A stretch of 64,000 nt of DNA from Meandrina meandrites (taxonomy: Eukaryota > Cnidaria > Anthozoa > Scleractinia > Meandrinidae), in the NCBI GenBank assembly GCA_963693305.1, contig OY855913.1, positions 20,652,015-20,716,014 on the forward strand. The letters are read 5' to 3'. How positions within the stretch are numbered: position 1 is the stretch's first letter; each line of letters opens with the position of its first letter. Under the pieces are notes generated by a model. That model was not told the origin of the DNA and ran no database searches. It worked only from the letters and a program-made list of their open reading frames with translations. Of this stretch, positions 12,181 through 23,057 are shown in pieces. The translations under genes were made by a program, and so were the position numbers.

Positions 12181-13139
12181 ACATTTACTAGCTGTAGGCA
12201 TTAAATAGAAAAATATGCAACTATATACTAAAGAATAAATAGGCATTTGGTAGCCACCTTCTGCATAGGTTTTAGAATGAGTCCTCATAATAAAGTGTTC
12301 TGTAGAAAGCGAGTACAATTTGCAATCGACATGCAGGTAGATTCTTTCACAGGTATGTTTTCACACAAACACTTGTTGTCACTCTGTGGCAAGAAATAAC
12401 TTGGAAATGGTTTATTCTATTGATACTCTTGTATGTTCATATGTTTGGATTGACAGGTTACCAACATGTCTTACTTTATTCATCTCATAAATACTACAAA
12501 AACACCAAAGTGTGAAACAAGCTGTACACTAGCCCACCCACTTTCATTCAGAAATTCCTGTGGGTCGTATTGCATTGTTTTTGTTGGTTGCTTAAAGTAC
12601 AGTGAAAACATGATGTTGGTTTTGGCAGCAAAAATATAAAATTATGATGAAACTTTGAAGTACTACTTCAATGAAAAACAAAGCATTTCTTTCAACCAAA
12701 TGTTTACATCTATGTAATTGCTCGTGTATACTGTCAGACGACATTTTATTCAACAACTAATGAAATGTTAACGGTTATATTTTGTAAACAAAAGGAATGT
12801 GCAAAGGTGATTGTGTGGAATTCAGCGACTGAAAGTAGGTGGGGCAGTGGAAGAATGTGAGCTGGGCAGCAATCTAGAAATGTGTATGTAGTAGTATACG
12901 AGTTTGCAAGATTTCTTTATGTGTCTCATCTTATGTTTTACAGAACTGAAAGAAAATAAGTAGGCGATAATAATCTACAACAGAGATTGTGGTTGTGATC
13001 AAAGTCTAAATAATAAAACCAAAAAAACGTTTGTGAACAAAAGTCCAGTAAGTTCGATCATGCACAATTTGCAAAAGCAAATGCAATCTCTATGCAGTTT
13101 CTAAATATTGAGATTGTGGTTGTGATCCGTCTAAAAAAC

Positions 13140-13340
13140 AACAAAACATTTTTTAAGAAAAGCTGAGTAAAAGCCATGTTACACGAAGCAATGTTTTCTG
13201 CAACTTGCATTGCAACTTGCAATGACTAACTAAAAAATCATTGCAAGCTGCAGAGGAGGTGTCACATTTGTGTCATGTGTCATTTTTTTTTTGCAACTTG
13301 CAATGCACCAGTTGAATAATTAAAATCTCAGTGGTCGAAA
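13140..13340. mobile_element. Short repeat interrupting the OTU-like ORF
   Basis: The motifs GTTACACGAAGCAATG, TTGCAACTTGCAATG and CATTGCAAGCTGCAG form inverted pairs. The right boundary falls where the OTU-like reading frame at 13320-13859 (minus) loses similarity, just after its Cys-Phe-Phe-Arg. I infer insertion of a MITE or SINE-like element there. Confidence 0.45.
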
Positions 13341-13859
13341 GAAACAATCGCCTGCACCTCCTACATCAATAGCAACTCTACCAATCTGAGACAATCTGGA
13401 TTCTAGTAATGAAATTGTGTTGGCTACAGGTAGGTAATTTGCATTTATGCTATTATTACTCTGATTGGTAGGACCTGGATTTTTCTCTACATCACCACTG
13501 AGTGAGATAATACGACTTGACACCCATAATGCTTTTACACTGGAAGATTTCAATCTAGTTAAACCAGTCTGATTAGTAATGTGACAAACAACAGGTACTT
13601 TCTTGTGTTTAGGACTTCTGATTTGCACAAAAACTAAATAAAGCCACTGATAAGAACAGGAGGTATATTTTACAGACTCTTTGAATTGTTTGTGTTTAAG
13701 TGTGATGCCACAGAGGTCATACGTTAGCCTGTGGTACACATGACTTTTCCTGCTTAGATACTGATGTAGTTTCGATGACTTTGGAACTAATTTGAGGGTA
13801 CGTTTTCGCACTGACTGTCTGACTTTTCTGCTCTTTTGCAAAATGCGTTTCAACTGCAT
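13320..13859 (-). CDS. 2A-like ribosome-skipping peptide followed by a truncated OTU-like protease start
   Basis: The 179-codon ORF has a basic N-terminal part (RKVRQSVRKRTLKLVPKS). Residues 119-130 then read SLSGDVEKNPGP, a full match to the 2A consensus D-(V/I)-E-x-N-P-G-P. In that family the ribosome skips the last Gly-Pro bond and yields two proteins. About 30 residues later comes IGRVAIDVGGAGDCFFR, resembling the N-terminal catalytic block of OTU cysteine proteases (Asp then Cys). Similarity stops right after this and the frame ends within eight codons, where a repeat begins (13140-13340). The His end of the catalytic site is therefore missing here. 2A and OTU modules are known in animal retrotransposon and transposon proteins. 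I infer a remnant of the coding part of the surrounding inverted-repeat element, but a separate gene is possible. Confidence 0.6.
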   Translation of the reverse strand: MQLKRILQKSRKVRQSVRKRTLKLVPKSSKLHQYLSRKSHVYHRLTYDLCGITLKHKQFKESVKYTSCSYQWLYLVFVQIRSPKHKKVPVVCHITNQTGLTRLKSSSVKALWVSSRIISLSGDVEKNPGPTNQSNNSINANYLPVANTISLLESRLSQIGRVAIDVGGAGDCFFRPLRF

Positions 13860-14112
13860 TGCAGGTATCCTCGAGACTGTTCTGTCTCTTGAATTGTAAA
13901 TGCCACGGTGCTAGCTTGGATTAATAAATCGGTGAAAGCGCGATCTTCTAGTTATTTCTTTGTTTACCTGGATTGCTTCCTTGATTTGTTTACCGGCGTG
14001 TTCGTCGTCACGTATGCATTCTTGTGGCAGAGTTTTCGCTCCACTATCATGACTATCATCAACTTGACTTCGTGATTCATCGTGAAAGCCCAAAGTCAAA
14101 ATTCCTGCTAGA

Positions 14113-14197
14113 AAATATGGCTGCCTTCCTGCCAAACATATGGCTGCCTTCCTGCCAAACAATATGGCTGCCTTCCTGCCAAACAATATGGCTGTCT
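14113..14197. repeat. 24-bp tandem repeat, about 3.5 copies
   Basis: Unit AATATGGCTGCCTTCCTGCC AAAC repeated. The core AATATGGCTGCC resembles a YY1-type binding site (known consensus AANATGGCNGCC), so four near-sites occur in 85 bp. The minus strand ORF across it is repetitive (GRKAAIL) and not convincing. Confidence 0.85.
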
Positions 14198-15448
14198 TGA
14201 CAAAAATAGCCCCTGGAGGGGAGGTTGGGAGATAGGTATGCTGGCTCATTTTACGAGAAGAAACACATTTATAATTTTGACAAATTTTATTTACTAAAGA
14301 ACTGAATACCTACAATTACATAACCTTGAGGTATTTTGCAATTTAGGAGGTGCTAATTAGCTTGTTTATGCTGCTCATGGCAAATTGCTATACGGCTTAC
14401 TACGTGGTCAGCGGTTGATCCCATTTCCTTACGTCACTTCCGCTATTTGTGCTAACGCGGCCATTTCCGTCCACGCAGATTTCTGCTAACGCCGTTTTCC
14501 CCCTCTCCACAAAAACTCATCCATTGCTTCGCAACGAATGAGTTAAAAAGTCTGACTTTCAGTCCGACGTTACCGAAAATTCCCCCATTACGTCATGTTA
14601 AATTCCTGCTTGGACTTGTAAAAGTGAAATTAACTCAAACTCTTGAATGGCAAGAAAATAAATCCATTTTACACTTGATAGAGAAAAGTATTCGGAAATT
14701 ACAGAAGCCTTTTCAGCTGTGGCAGTTTGTGATTTAGAAAGTATGCATGCATAACTACTCTGTTTTATCGTACACGTTGCTAAATACCTTAGGGAATTTT
14801 ATGCAGAGAAGTGAATGAATTTCCTTCTTTTTTAATAAGCAAATGTGCGGTAGGAAAAGTCTGAACTCATTCACCCAAGAACAGGCAACTCGCATTAACA
14901 CCAGCGTAAATATTCGTTTACGGATCACGCGTTCGAGATCACTTCAACACACTCACCGAAATGAAAAAAATGTAATCGAGTAAAAAAGAGCTTTTGGATA
15001 ATAAATCGTTTAAATATATTTTAGTGTAAAGTATCATTGCCGAAGGTTTACTCGTTTTTTGCTTTAATTTGTTTGCGGGATTTTTCTTTCCAATGTAGCG
15101 CGCGAAATCATGTTTTTGATCCGTGCTCAATAATTTAATATTCTTTTCAAAATCAAACGATGAACCTCACAGTTAACTCCACTTACTGAAAAAATACAAA
15201 ATTTGAAACGAAACATTTAATAGGCAATGTATGTATAAAATGTACAAAAGTGATTAAAGCTAAAAGGTTTGAAAGCAGCCGTTTGAATGGAATTTAACCC
15301 TTAAAATACCAAGCATCAGGAATTTTTAAAGCCGTTTTCTGGTCTTAGGCAATCTGTCGAATTTCGTGATTGCATATAAGAAGCTCAAGTAAAAATTTGT
15401 GCTGTTTCAAAACACTGAAGGCTCAAATTTTCATTGTGACGTCAGCAT

Positions 15449-16007
15449 TCAGCCGTTGCTTTCTCGGTAAGCGAGCAAACGGGCTCGAAGTTGGCAAAAA
15501 TTACGTTTATAAGTGTTTTTTCGAGTCATTTTCCACTGCAGAAGCCCCCAGGCTGGCATCATTAAGCTAGAATGGTGGGTAAAGGCAAACGTCTGAAAGA
15601 AACCAGAGGTGAGAGATGATTTGACGATGATTGGAACGCCAAAAAATTTTGCATCGAAACATGGCGGTTCATGAGTAAAGTTGTCTCTCTGGCCGTTCTG
15701 TGGATGGATTCCGAGACCTGCCAAGGCAATTTGGACAACTTTTGACTTCCAAAGAATGCAGTCGGTGCAGTATTTTGCTGGTAGGATTGGGTGGCTCGAC
15801 ACTTATAAAAAATGTATGAAATTGAGGTAGGTGGACTTGCTTTCGCCGACATTGCTGTCTTACCCAGGCATTCCTTTCGGTCACCAATAAGGAAATTCCA
15901 AGTTTGCAAGCATTGCTCTGATCGAATGGTAATTGCTCAGTCTGCTGAAAGATTGATGAGAATTTTTCTTGGTGAACGGAAAGGAATAGGCTTGACGTTT
16001 GCTGCAA
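15449..16007 (-). other. Region open in several frames, no recognised product
   Basis: Three overlapping minus-strand frames (15449-15802, 15562-15909, 15669-16007) and one plus frame (15812-16093) are open. The frame at 15449-15802 looks most protein-like, with Cys-x2-Cys near its start and WGLLQWKMTRKNTYKRNF near its end. I do not recognise a family. It may be a decayed exon of the element whose loop this is. Confidence 0.2.
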
Positions 16008-17446
16008 ATGTACAATTTTGGGTTCAGAATTATTTCTTCATTAAAAAAATTGGAGACAAAGATGTGTGTTTTTGTTGTTGTCCTATGAAGTAGAAAACGA
16101 GTATTTTCGGATTTGCTTCAGAACAAACAACCATATACAACGGAAATCTAGAGCTGTAGTCAGTTAGTTGGCTTTTAAAGCTATGAAAATTATCACTTTG
16201 AAATAACAAGGGATCATTGCTATCATGTGTCCAGATATGTGAAAGCTACAGATTTTTTAATCACTGCTGGTGTTTTCTACGCAAATATGCGTAGTTGGTA
16301 CGTTAAGGGTTAAGCTCATTATTTACGGGAAGATCTGAAAACCGACACAACTTCGAATTCGTTCATAAATAAAGTAAAAACAGATTCTCACAACAAAATG
16401 TATACAAATACGTTTGTTACCTTGTATTTGGAGAAGGCTTGTAAATTCTGCAGGGCAAACCTTTCAAACCAGCCCAATAACATCGGAGATGAAGTGAGGA
16501 ACACGGCAGTTTCGTTACCAATGTCCGTAATAAGCTTACTCCATCACAACACCGATTATCGGCGAAGATCAATATCTTTCTTCCTTTCGGTTTAGCTTTA
16601 AACAGTCTTTTATCCGTCACTTTAGTGATTTTGACCGGCTCTGAGCACACTTTTATATTAGCTTAGTCAGTTAATTTTCCAGCCTTGGTCAGCCGCAGGA
16701 ACCGTAGTCAGTGCTTCAACTCTCGGTGTTTTTAATTTGCAGTCCGATATATCATGTTCAGATCGGCAGTTATTTCGGATCTTCGCATTAAGAGGTTATC
16801 CTAAATCACTTGCCATAAGTTTCCATGCTGTAGATAAGTAAATAAAGCGAGAGATATTCGCAAAGATCTTTGTTTTCCAGTACGCTTTCTTCCCGTATTT
16901 CAATTGAGCTTATAAAGTGAACAACGTGCCAACAATTTTGCCGCCTTTTTATACAATCGCTTCGTTTAAGTTGAAATGAAATGTCCAGATCATTTTTTAA
17001 CATAAGAAAAAATACATTTCAAAAATAGATTTAGCCAAGCCTTATAGTTGAGCTCCTCAGTTATTAACTTTTTATTTACGTCTGAATTCACGCGATGATC
17101 AAATTTTCAGGCTAAGTAAAACATAGGCACGCTAAGCGTGTAGGAGTTATTTTTTCAATTGATTGGGTGGCTTGGGGTAAGTTACGTTGTTACGTCAAAA
17201 CTGTTTCGTTCAATAGTAAATTTTTACCATTTAAAATAACAAGAACTAATTTAATTTGATACTTTTGTTTTTCTTGAAAACACTATGTCTCCATTGAGTA
17301 ACCGAAAAGTACTAAACGAAGTAATAAACGAATCAAATCAAAAACCATATTTTTAGGAAAGCTTTTAATGCGTAGTACACCTGGAGTATTTGTTTCCTGT
17401 CGTAAAAGTAAATTTTCATTCAACAACAGGAACAAGAACTAATTAA

Positions 17447-17637
17447 GGGCGCGTTCGTTTGGGATCAATCCGGAATAAGAATAATTAGAATAATGCAAGT
17501 TAGCGTTCGTTTGCCTGCTCTTCCTATTCCGGAATACTTGGATTTCCATTCCGGTTATTCTGCTCCCAGGAGCAGAATAGCCGGAATATATTCCAGAATA
17601 TATTCTTATTCCAGAATATTCCCAAACAAACGCGCCC
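17447..17637. mobile_element. 191-bp MITE with TAA target duplication
   Basis: GGGCGCGTTCGTTTGGGA at the left end is matched by TTCCCAAACAAACGCGCCC at the right end, flanked by TAA on both sides (17444-17446 and 17638-17640). The corresponding site in the left arm of the large inverted repeat (about 10552) lacks the element and has a single target copy. A 3-bp TAA/TTA target is typical of PIF/Harbinger elements. Confidence 0.93.
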
Positions 17638-18329
17638 TAATTTTAGTTATCAAACTGTCACGGAATGACATCTCTTATTCTAGCCTGTTGCCGCTATCGA
17701 TCGTAGTTAATTTTAAAAGCAAAACAATTTTTAAGTCAATACCCATACTGGTTAATTAAATGTCTAAACGTGGTATGTTTAAGGTATAAGCATAAACGCT
17801 ATTTGCCCGAGAGTCAGTGAATCGAGCAAGACGCTAAAGAAACTAATTATATTAATTGCGGTTTTCAGTTGGTGACACGGAGTCTCAAGCATTATTAAAT
17901 TTAGGAAGTTTCCTTGTCAACACTTAAAACAAGAAGCCACAACACACTCTGAAGAAGATTCCTTGCCATTTCTATGACTCTTTGTAAACACAGTATTACC
18001 ATCATAATGAGAACATTATTCTTTAAATCTGCTTTGCGCAAATGCTTTATGCAATTTCTACTACAATCAGCGAACAAAGTAGCCCGTCCTAAACGAACGC
18101 TCGAATAACAATTTAGTCTTGGGTCTTTTGCTGGCGGCGTGTGCGTTGTAAACAGGCGAGCGTTTCAAATCCGGGGTTAATTCACAACTCACCGAACAAA
18201 TCTAAAATCTTGGAATGAAATCGCTCGCTTACAATTGTGTCAGATTACTTCCCCTTTATAAAATGCAATTTCATTGGTTCTGATAGTACCTCAAACCTGA
18301 TTGTTGTAACAAACAAACATACTTCACCT

Positions 18330-18357
18330 ACTGACTGACTGACTGACTGACTGACTA
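18330..18357. repeat. (GACT)n microsatellite
   Basis: About seven GACT units in the right arm. The left arm has only a short equivalent (CAGTCAGTTAGTCAGTG near 9880), so it expanded after the arms formed. Confidence 0.9.
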
Positions 18358-19731
18358 ACCACACGGTCCATCGTGCGGACTAAAAAGTTATTTGTGGAAA
18401 AATCAAAGTGGCTCTGAGCCACTGAAACTCGGAAAATATATAGCCTTTGTTTACTTCATATATAGAAACACAAATAAAGGCTGCATTTTACCCAACCCCC
18501 TACCCGCTTCACAAGACTAATTGATTACTTTAATTTAATATTAAAGACTCTCTGTCGACGGGCATGCAATGCGAGTGTTTGTTATTGTTTTGATTCTGGC
18601 GCTGAAGAAAATCGTTCGAAAATCAAAAAGATTTAGGGCATTCGCGGCCTAAAATAAAATATACCGGTAGAAACAGGTATAAAATGTTTGCTTTCGAGGT
18701 CATCCAGCTAAGAAATACTTTATTTTGAAATTATGACCTGGCGTCGTGGGGGCGCAAGCTACAATTACAATTACAAGCTCCTGTCGCCATACGCGTCATT
18801 TGAAACAACTCCATAAAATCAATTTCCTTTTTATTTGCTTTTAGAAGCACATATACAGAGTATATATACAGTACTTAGTGCTCTTAAAATACAAGATGTA
18901 GAACTAGAGCAATAAACATTTCGTGGCGATTTCCATACCGCGGTTTGGAATTCCTGCGGAGATTGTTTCGATAAGCGGTCACGTACAGATTCTAAATGCT
19001 TTCAGTTCGATCTTTTTGCAGTCCGAAAGATTGCCATTACTGGCGAGTAGGGGAAAAATGAAGCAAAAAACGCACTTTTCATCGAAATAAAAATTTCAAA
19101 TAATCTCAATAAAGCTTACTTGGTACTGGAAGAATCTACTGGCAATGCGAAGGGAAATAATTCTGCAGCGATTCAGTGTCACTTTCTCAGCTTACTGCAA
19201 CAAACGTGAGCAGTTTTCACTTTGCCTGTATCCGAGGTCATCTTCTTTGTTTCTCCATTGATTCATGGCAGATTTTCTTGAAGAAATCTTTTCGGAAGAG
19301 CCTCTGGTTACAGTCTAGGCCTTACAAAGGCGATTCTTGGCACCCGCCATGCATGGCTAAAAGCATATCGCGTACCAGCCGTTGTTTAGCTTCTCACACA
19401 TGTAACAAACGAACAACTTACGACAAAATAGTCACCTCAATGTTAAGAACGATAATCAATCTTTTCATGAAAAGCAATAACTGTTGAAAAATCGCGATGG
19501 ATGCCTCGATCGGATTATAAAGGATTGAAGAGCGAAATGATCGACAACTCGACAAATTGAGAATTGAGGTTTTGTAGGCTACGAAGCCTCGGGCGAGGCG
19601 TGCAATGCATGCCGGTCGACAGAGAGTCTTTAATTAATTTATTCAATTAAAATGTTTACAGGAATCGAGGGAAGGAGTGAAATCGGCCCCCATCACCAGA
19701 ACTCGGAATTTTCCGAGTTAAAAAAGTCAAA

Positions 19732-19870
19732 AATTAGGACTTGAGCCCGCGATCAACTAAAAAATACTTGGTCAGCGGTCTACTTAAAAAACACGTGACC
19801 TGGATGAGCTCTACACGTGGACCCACGATATGGTCATGTGATACTGGTCAGCAGATACCTTGTTTTGACA
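19732..19870 (+). repeat. Dispersed repeat, copy 2
   Basis: AAATTAGGACTTGAGCCCGC to ACTGGTCAGCAGATACC, same family and orientation as 9654-9790. Confidence 0.85.
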
Positions 19871-19879
19871 GCTGTCAAT

Positions 19880-20340
19880 TGACCATAACATGGATGTCAA
19901 AGTTGTAAGCTCATTCATTTCATTCTGCATTCATCTGCTTTGGGACTTTGGGACCCCTAAGTCTGTACAGGCATGCTCCTCCACCGGTCGGATTGCTTTG
20001 GGACTCCCCTCCCCCTTCCCGAGAGTCTGTAGACGCGGGCGGGCGGGCGGCGGACGTACGCAACCAAATTTTTTGGGCCTCATGGGTTTACCAAAAATCC
20101 TTACGCATGGTGCTTCGCTGGCGCCCTTCGCGCGCTGTAGCTCCGCTATTTTTTTTCCCGCGAACCGCGTCAATTTGCGGAAAAAATGTAGGCGTGATAA
20201 ATTTCAATGACAATGGCAGGCTGCGTGGAGATACGTTTCATCACGTTTCATCGATGAGAGCGACTTGTGAAAAATATTTTTTGAGCGATTATTCGGAATG
20301 GGAGAGAGATTCTACGATTCCTTTCAAATGCTCACTATAG
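19880..20340. repeat. GC-rich repeat-like block
   Basis: GC-rich segment with CCCGAGAGTCTGTAGACGCG, CATGGGTTTACCAAAAATCC and hairpins around GGTGCTTCGC. Three overlapping ORFs (19890-20210, 19948-20340 plus; 19931-20173 minus) look like a by-product of composition. Probably a dispersed non-coding element, but no second copy lies in this window. Confidence 0.4.
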
Positions 20341-20489
20341 GAAATGTCGGATTTTGGCGAAGAATACGAGCAAATCATTCGAAATAAACACAATTATTTT
20401 TTTCCAAGAGGGCACGGTTTCGAATCCTGCAATCTGATTGGTTCTTAGCGCGGGCAAGATTCTCCTATATCTGCCCACGGGCAACGGTA

Positions 20490-20990
20490 ACGCTTTCGTC
20501 AGTTTGATTTGGCGGCGAGGCGAACGAGCCCTCGAAAGTTTTGCTGTCCAAAGTTAATGTAATTGCTCACCAACCGTTGTAAATATGAAAGGAAAAGTAA
20601 GCAGTGGAATTAAAGGCCTTGAAGTTCTCCAAAAGGCGAGTATTGATTCTCTTTATTGACAAAATCAAGTTGTACAAGTTTTATGGCGCTAGTACTAGTT
20701 TGTCGATCGTTGTTTGTGCATTATTTACACGGATTTTCACGCCATTGCGCTTACCTTCAAGTCGCCGGCTTAGTTACATACCCGATTGATTCTTTCAAGA
20801 GCTAACTTAGTAACGGAATTAAAGGCCTTGAAGTTCTCTAATAGGCGGGTATTTTTTGTATTTATTGACAAAATCAAGTTATAGTTTGTCGATCGTTGTT
20901 TATGCATTCGCACTGATTTTCACGCCGTAATGCGGTTTACTTGCAAGTCGCTGGTTTACAGACTCGATTTATCCTTTTAAACGCTTTGCC
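20490..20990 (+). repeat. Dimeric dispersed repeat, copy 1
   Basis: Two monomers each contain GGAATTAAAGGCCTTGAAGT, GACAAAATCAAGTT and GTTTGTCGATCGTTGTTT (20606 and 20815 starts). An inverted, diverged dimer lies at 29240-29700. Both are preceded by a GCGGCGAGGCGAACGA-type flank. Confidence 0.85.
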
Positions 20991-22325
20991 TTTCTGCTTC
21001 TTTTCCCCAAAACCGAATACTGCTTATCACCATTCAAGAAAATGAGTTGTTTTGATTAAAAACAGTTAAATTAATTCTCGCAAAGTTGTGCCGTGTGCAG
21101 ACGACCAAACTACACAAACAAACTTCATTCAATTTCACTTTCGTGACTCGAGATTTTTTGCTCTCTTTTGCTGCTACATTGTGCTTCTTTTTTATTATTA
21201 AAGTTACTTTTCTCTTTTTACCTCATGGTATCATGAATACCATGAGGTATAGTGAGGATTCGATGTCACTCCATTCCCGTTAAACAATTAATGTATGCAT
21301 TAAATCCCCATTAAAAGTGAATTGAACACGTTTACCCCTGTCTCCCCCGCTAAGTCGGGCCATTGTCTTATGTTCATATATGTGGGGGGAGGGGGTGGAA
21401 CAAAGGCGGCAGTACATGTTTACAACATGAGCTGAAATGGCGTCTGTCTTGTCGAGTCCGACGCTAAAATTGTAAAGGCGGATTTTTGTTCCTTTCGCTA
21501 CACCTTTGATCAAAATACACTTTTGAAGACCTCACAAACGATCAGAAAATGTGATCAAGAATGCTCAAGTGAACAGATGGGTTTTAAAGTCTTAAAAGTT
21601 GCGATGTATCCATCAAGGCCATTACGATGTAGGCAGAAATTTGCCCAATTTACCCAAGCACATGGAGAGATCCAATATGGCGGCTGTTGGCTCGAAAAAA
21701 CGGATGGGTTTTCGTTGCATTCATGTCATGATCATATCAAAATACACGTTTGTGGAGTTCTTAAACGAAATGGAATCATGCTTAAGAATACTCGACTGCA
21801 GAGAAATGAGCACCAAAGTCTTAAAGCGATGATAATCGAGCGTTGGGAAATGTTTATACATGCATTTGGATGGCGAATAAATGACTACAATGCAGCCGCA
21901 GCAAGAAATTATGCTGCAAGCTCAAATGAAATGAACGCTTTACTATCAGGAAGCAAAGGTAAGATTCCCTCGGTTACCATCGTATTTCATTTTGTATAAA
22001 GCTTGTAGCAAATGAACTGTTATATTTTAACATTTGTTCGGAAACTTGCTTCATAATTTCCTGCAAACGATGAAAACCGTTTCTATTTGTGGCATTAGAG
22101 GTTCTTTCATTTGTCCAATGAAATGTGAATTTTAGGTTAATTTCAAAATTAAATATATAACCAGATAATAAAATTAATCAAAGATCTCTTCGAGATTCGC
22201 CTATTTTGCATAGGGGAAATGTTACTATTGAAAGCGATTTGCGATGCATTAACCCATTAACTCACAGTCCAGAAGGCTTTTATTAGCGCGCACCCACCCC
22301 CTCAAACATTCCTGGCTCTTTAACC

Positions 22326-22682
22326 AGATATGTCCAGGATTGAATGCTAATGAGATGCACGTTCCTTATGACAGGCATCACGAAGTGTCCTCATTAATAA
22401 AAGTTCACCAAAACACACCAAATTCTGGGTCGCCCACTACCTCTCGGAACGAGTTACTTCATTGGTTCTTAACACAATAGATAACAGGTCATAACAATGC
22501 CCCTATCCCTGAATAACAATAGAGGTAGTGTTTACAGCGGGCGAATGAAAATAGAGGTTCCAGAGAGGTAGTGTCTTACTGCAAATTCTGTCAAATATCA
22601 AGTAATATGGAAATGTCAAATAACCCAGTCAAACATGAAGTACTTATTAAACAATACTTGCGTTCAATCCTGGACGTAAGTG
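22326..22682. mobile_element. MITE, copy 1 of the family that truncates the GON exon, with a nested insertion
   Basis: Terminal inverted repeats are AGATATGTCCAGGATTGAA and TTCAATCCTGGACGTAAGT. The body matches the 193-bp copy at 59301-59493 but is interrupted by about 140 bp (22436-22573). That insert has its own ends CACTACCTCTCGGAAC and GTTCCAGAGAGGTAGTG, that is, a second MITE inside the first. Confidence 0.88.
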
Positions 22683-23057
22683 TCCTTTCTGAAGTAAACT
22701 TTTATTACAAATAGACACGCTGAAAGACCAATTTATGATTTGAAATGTTAATTATCAACCTTGATAAATTGATCCCAAACCAAACTTGAAGACGGTGAAA
22801 AAAATTTCTTCACCTCCGCGCGTCATTTTAACAACTCGCAAAAACACGAACTCTTTCTACAAAATATAACGCTACTTTGAAACACTCTGGTGAAAGGTAG
22901 GCTTTCATTCTGTACAACTGTCACTGACATTTATTTAACCACCAGTGGTATTATCTTGGTACAGAAAAGCGGTAACTGGGGATAATAATTTGCGAATCAT
23001 GGTGCCGTGAGATAGCGGACAACTACTGAATTCCTTCCACAAAATAAACACTCACAT

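Larger units (their letters stand above)
7163..19403. mobile_element. 12.2-kb structure bounded by long inverted repeats
   Basis: The left arm (7163 to about 10952) matches the right arm (about 17208 to 19403) in inverted orientation. The outer edges are ACATGTGTGAGAAGCTAAAC at 7163 and its complement ending at 19403. The left arm carries an extra 1.66 kb (about 8171-9829, including the foldback at 8491-9522) and an extra 170 bp near 10740-10900. The right arm carries the extra MITE at 17447-17637. The arms without these additions are about 2 kb each, around a 6.2-kb loop. The loop encodes the 2A/OTU ORF at 13320-13859. I see no transposase, and the flanks show no clear target duplication. 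It may be a large non-autonomous foldback element or an inverted segmental duplication. Confidence 0.75.

Noticed and set aside
19890..20340. Overlapping ORFs of 80-130 codons in a GC-rich block
   Set aside because: All frames are open because of base composition, and none gives a protein-like pattern.
21523..21999. 158-codon plus-strand ORF followed by AAAG|GTAAGA
   Set aside because: No recognised domain. Its first and second halves contain similar nucleotide blocks (GATCAAAATACAC ... GTCTTAAA), which suggests repeat-derived sequence. Too weak to call a gene.
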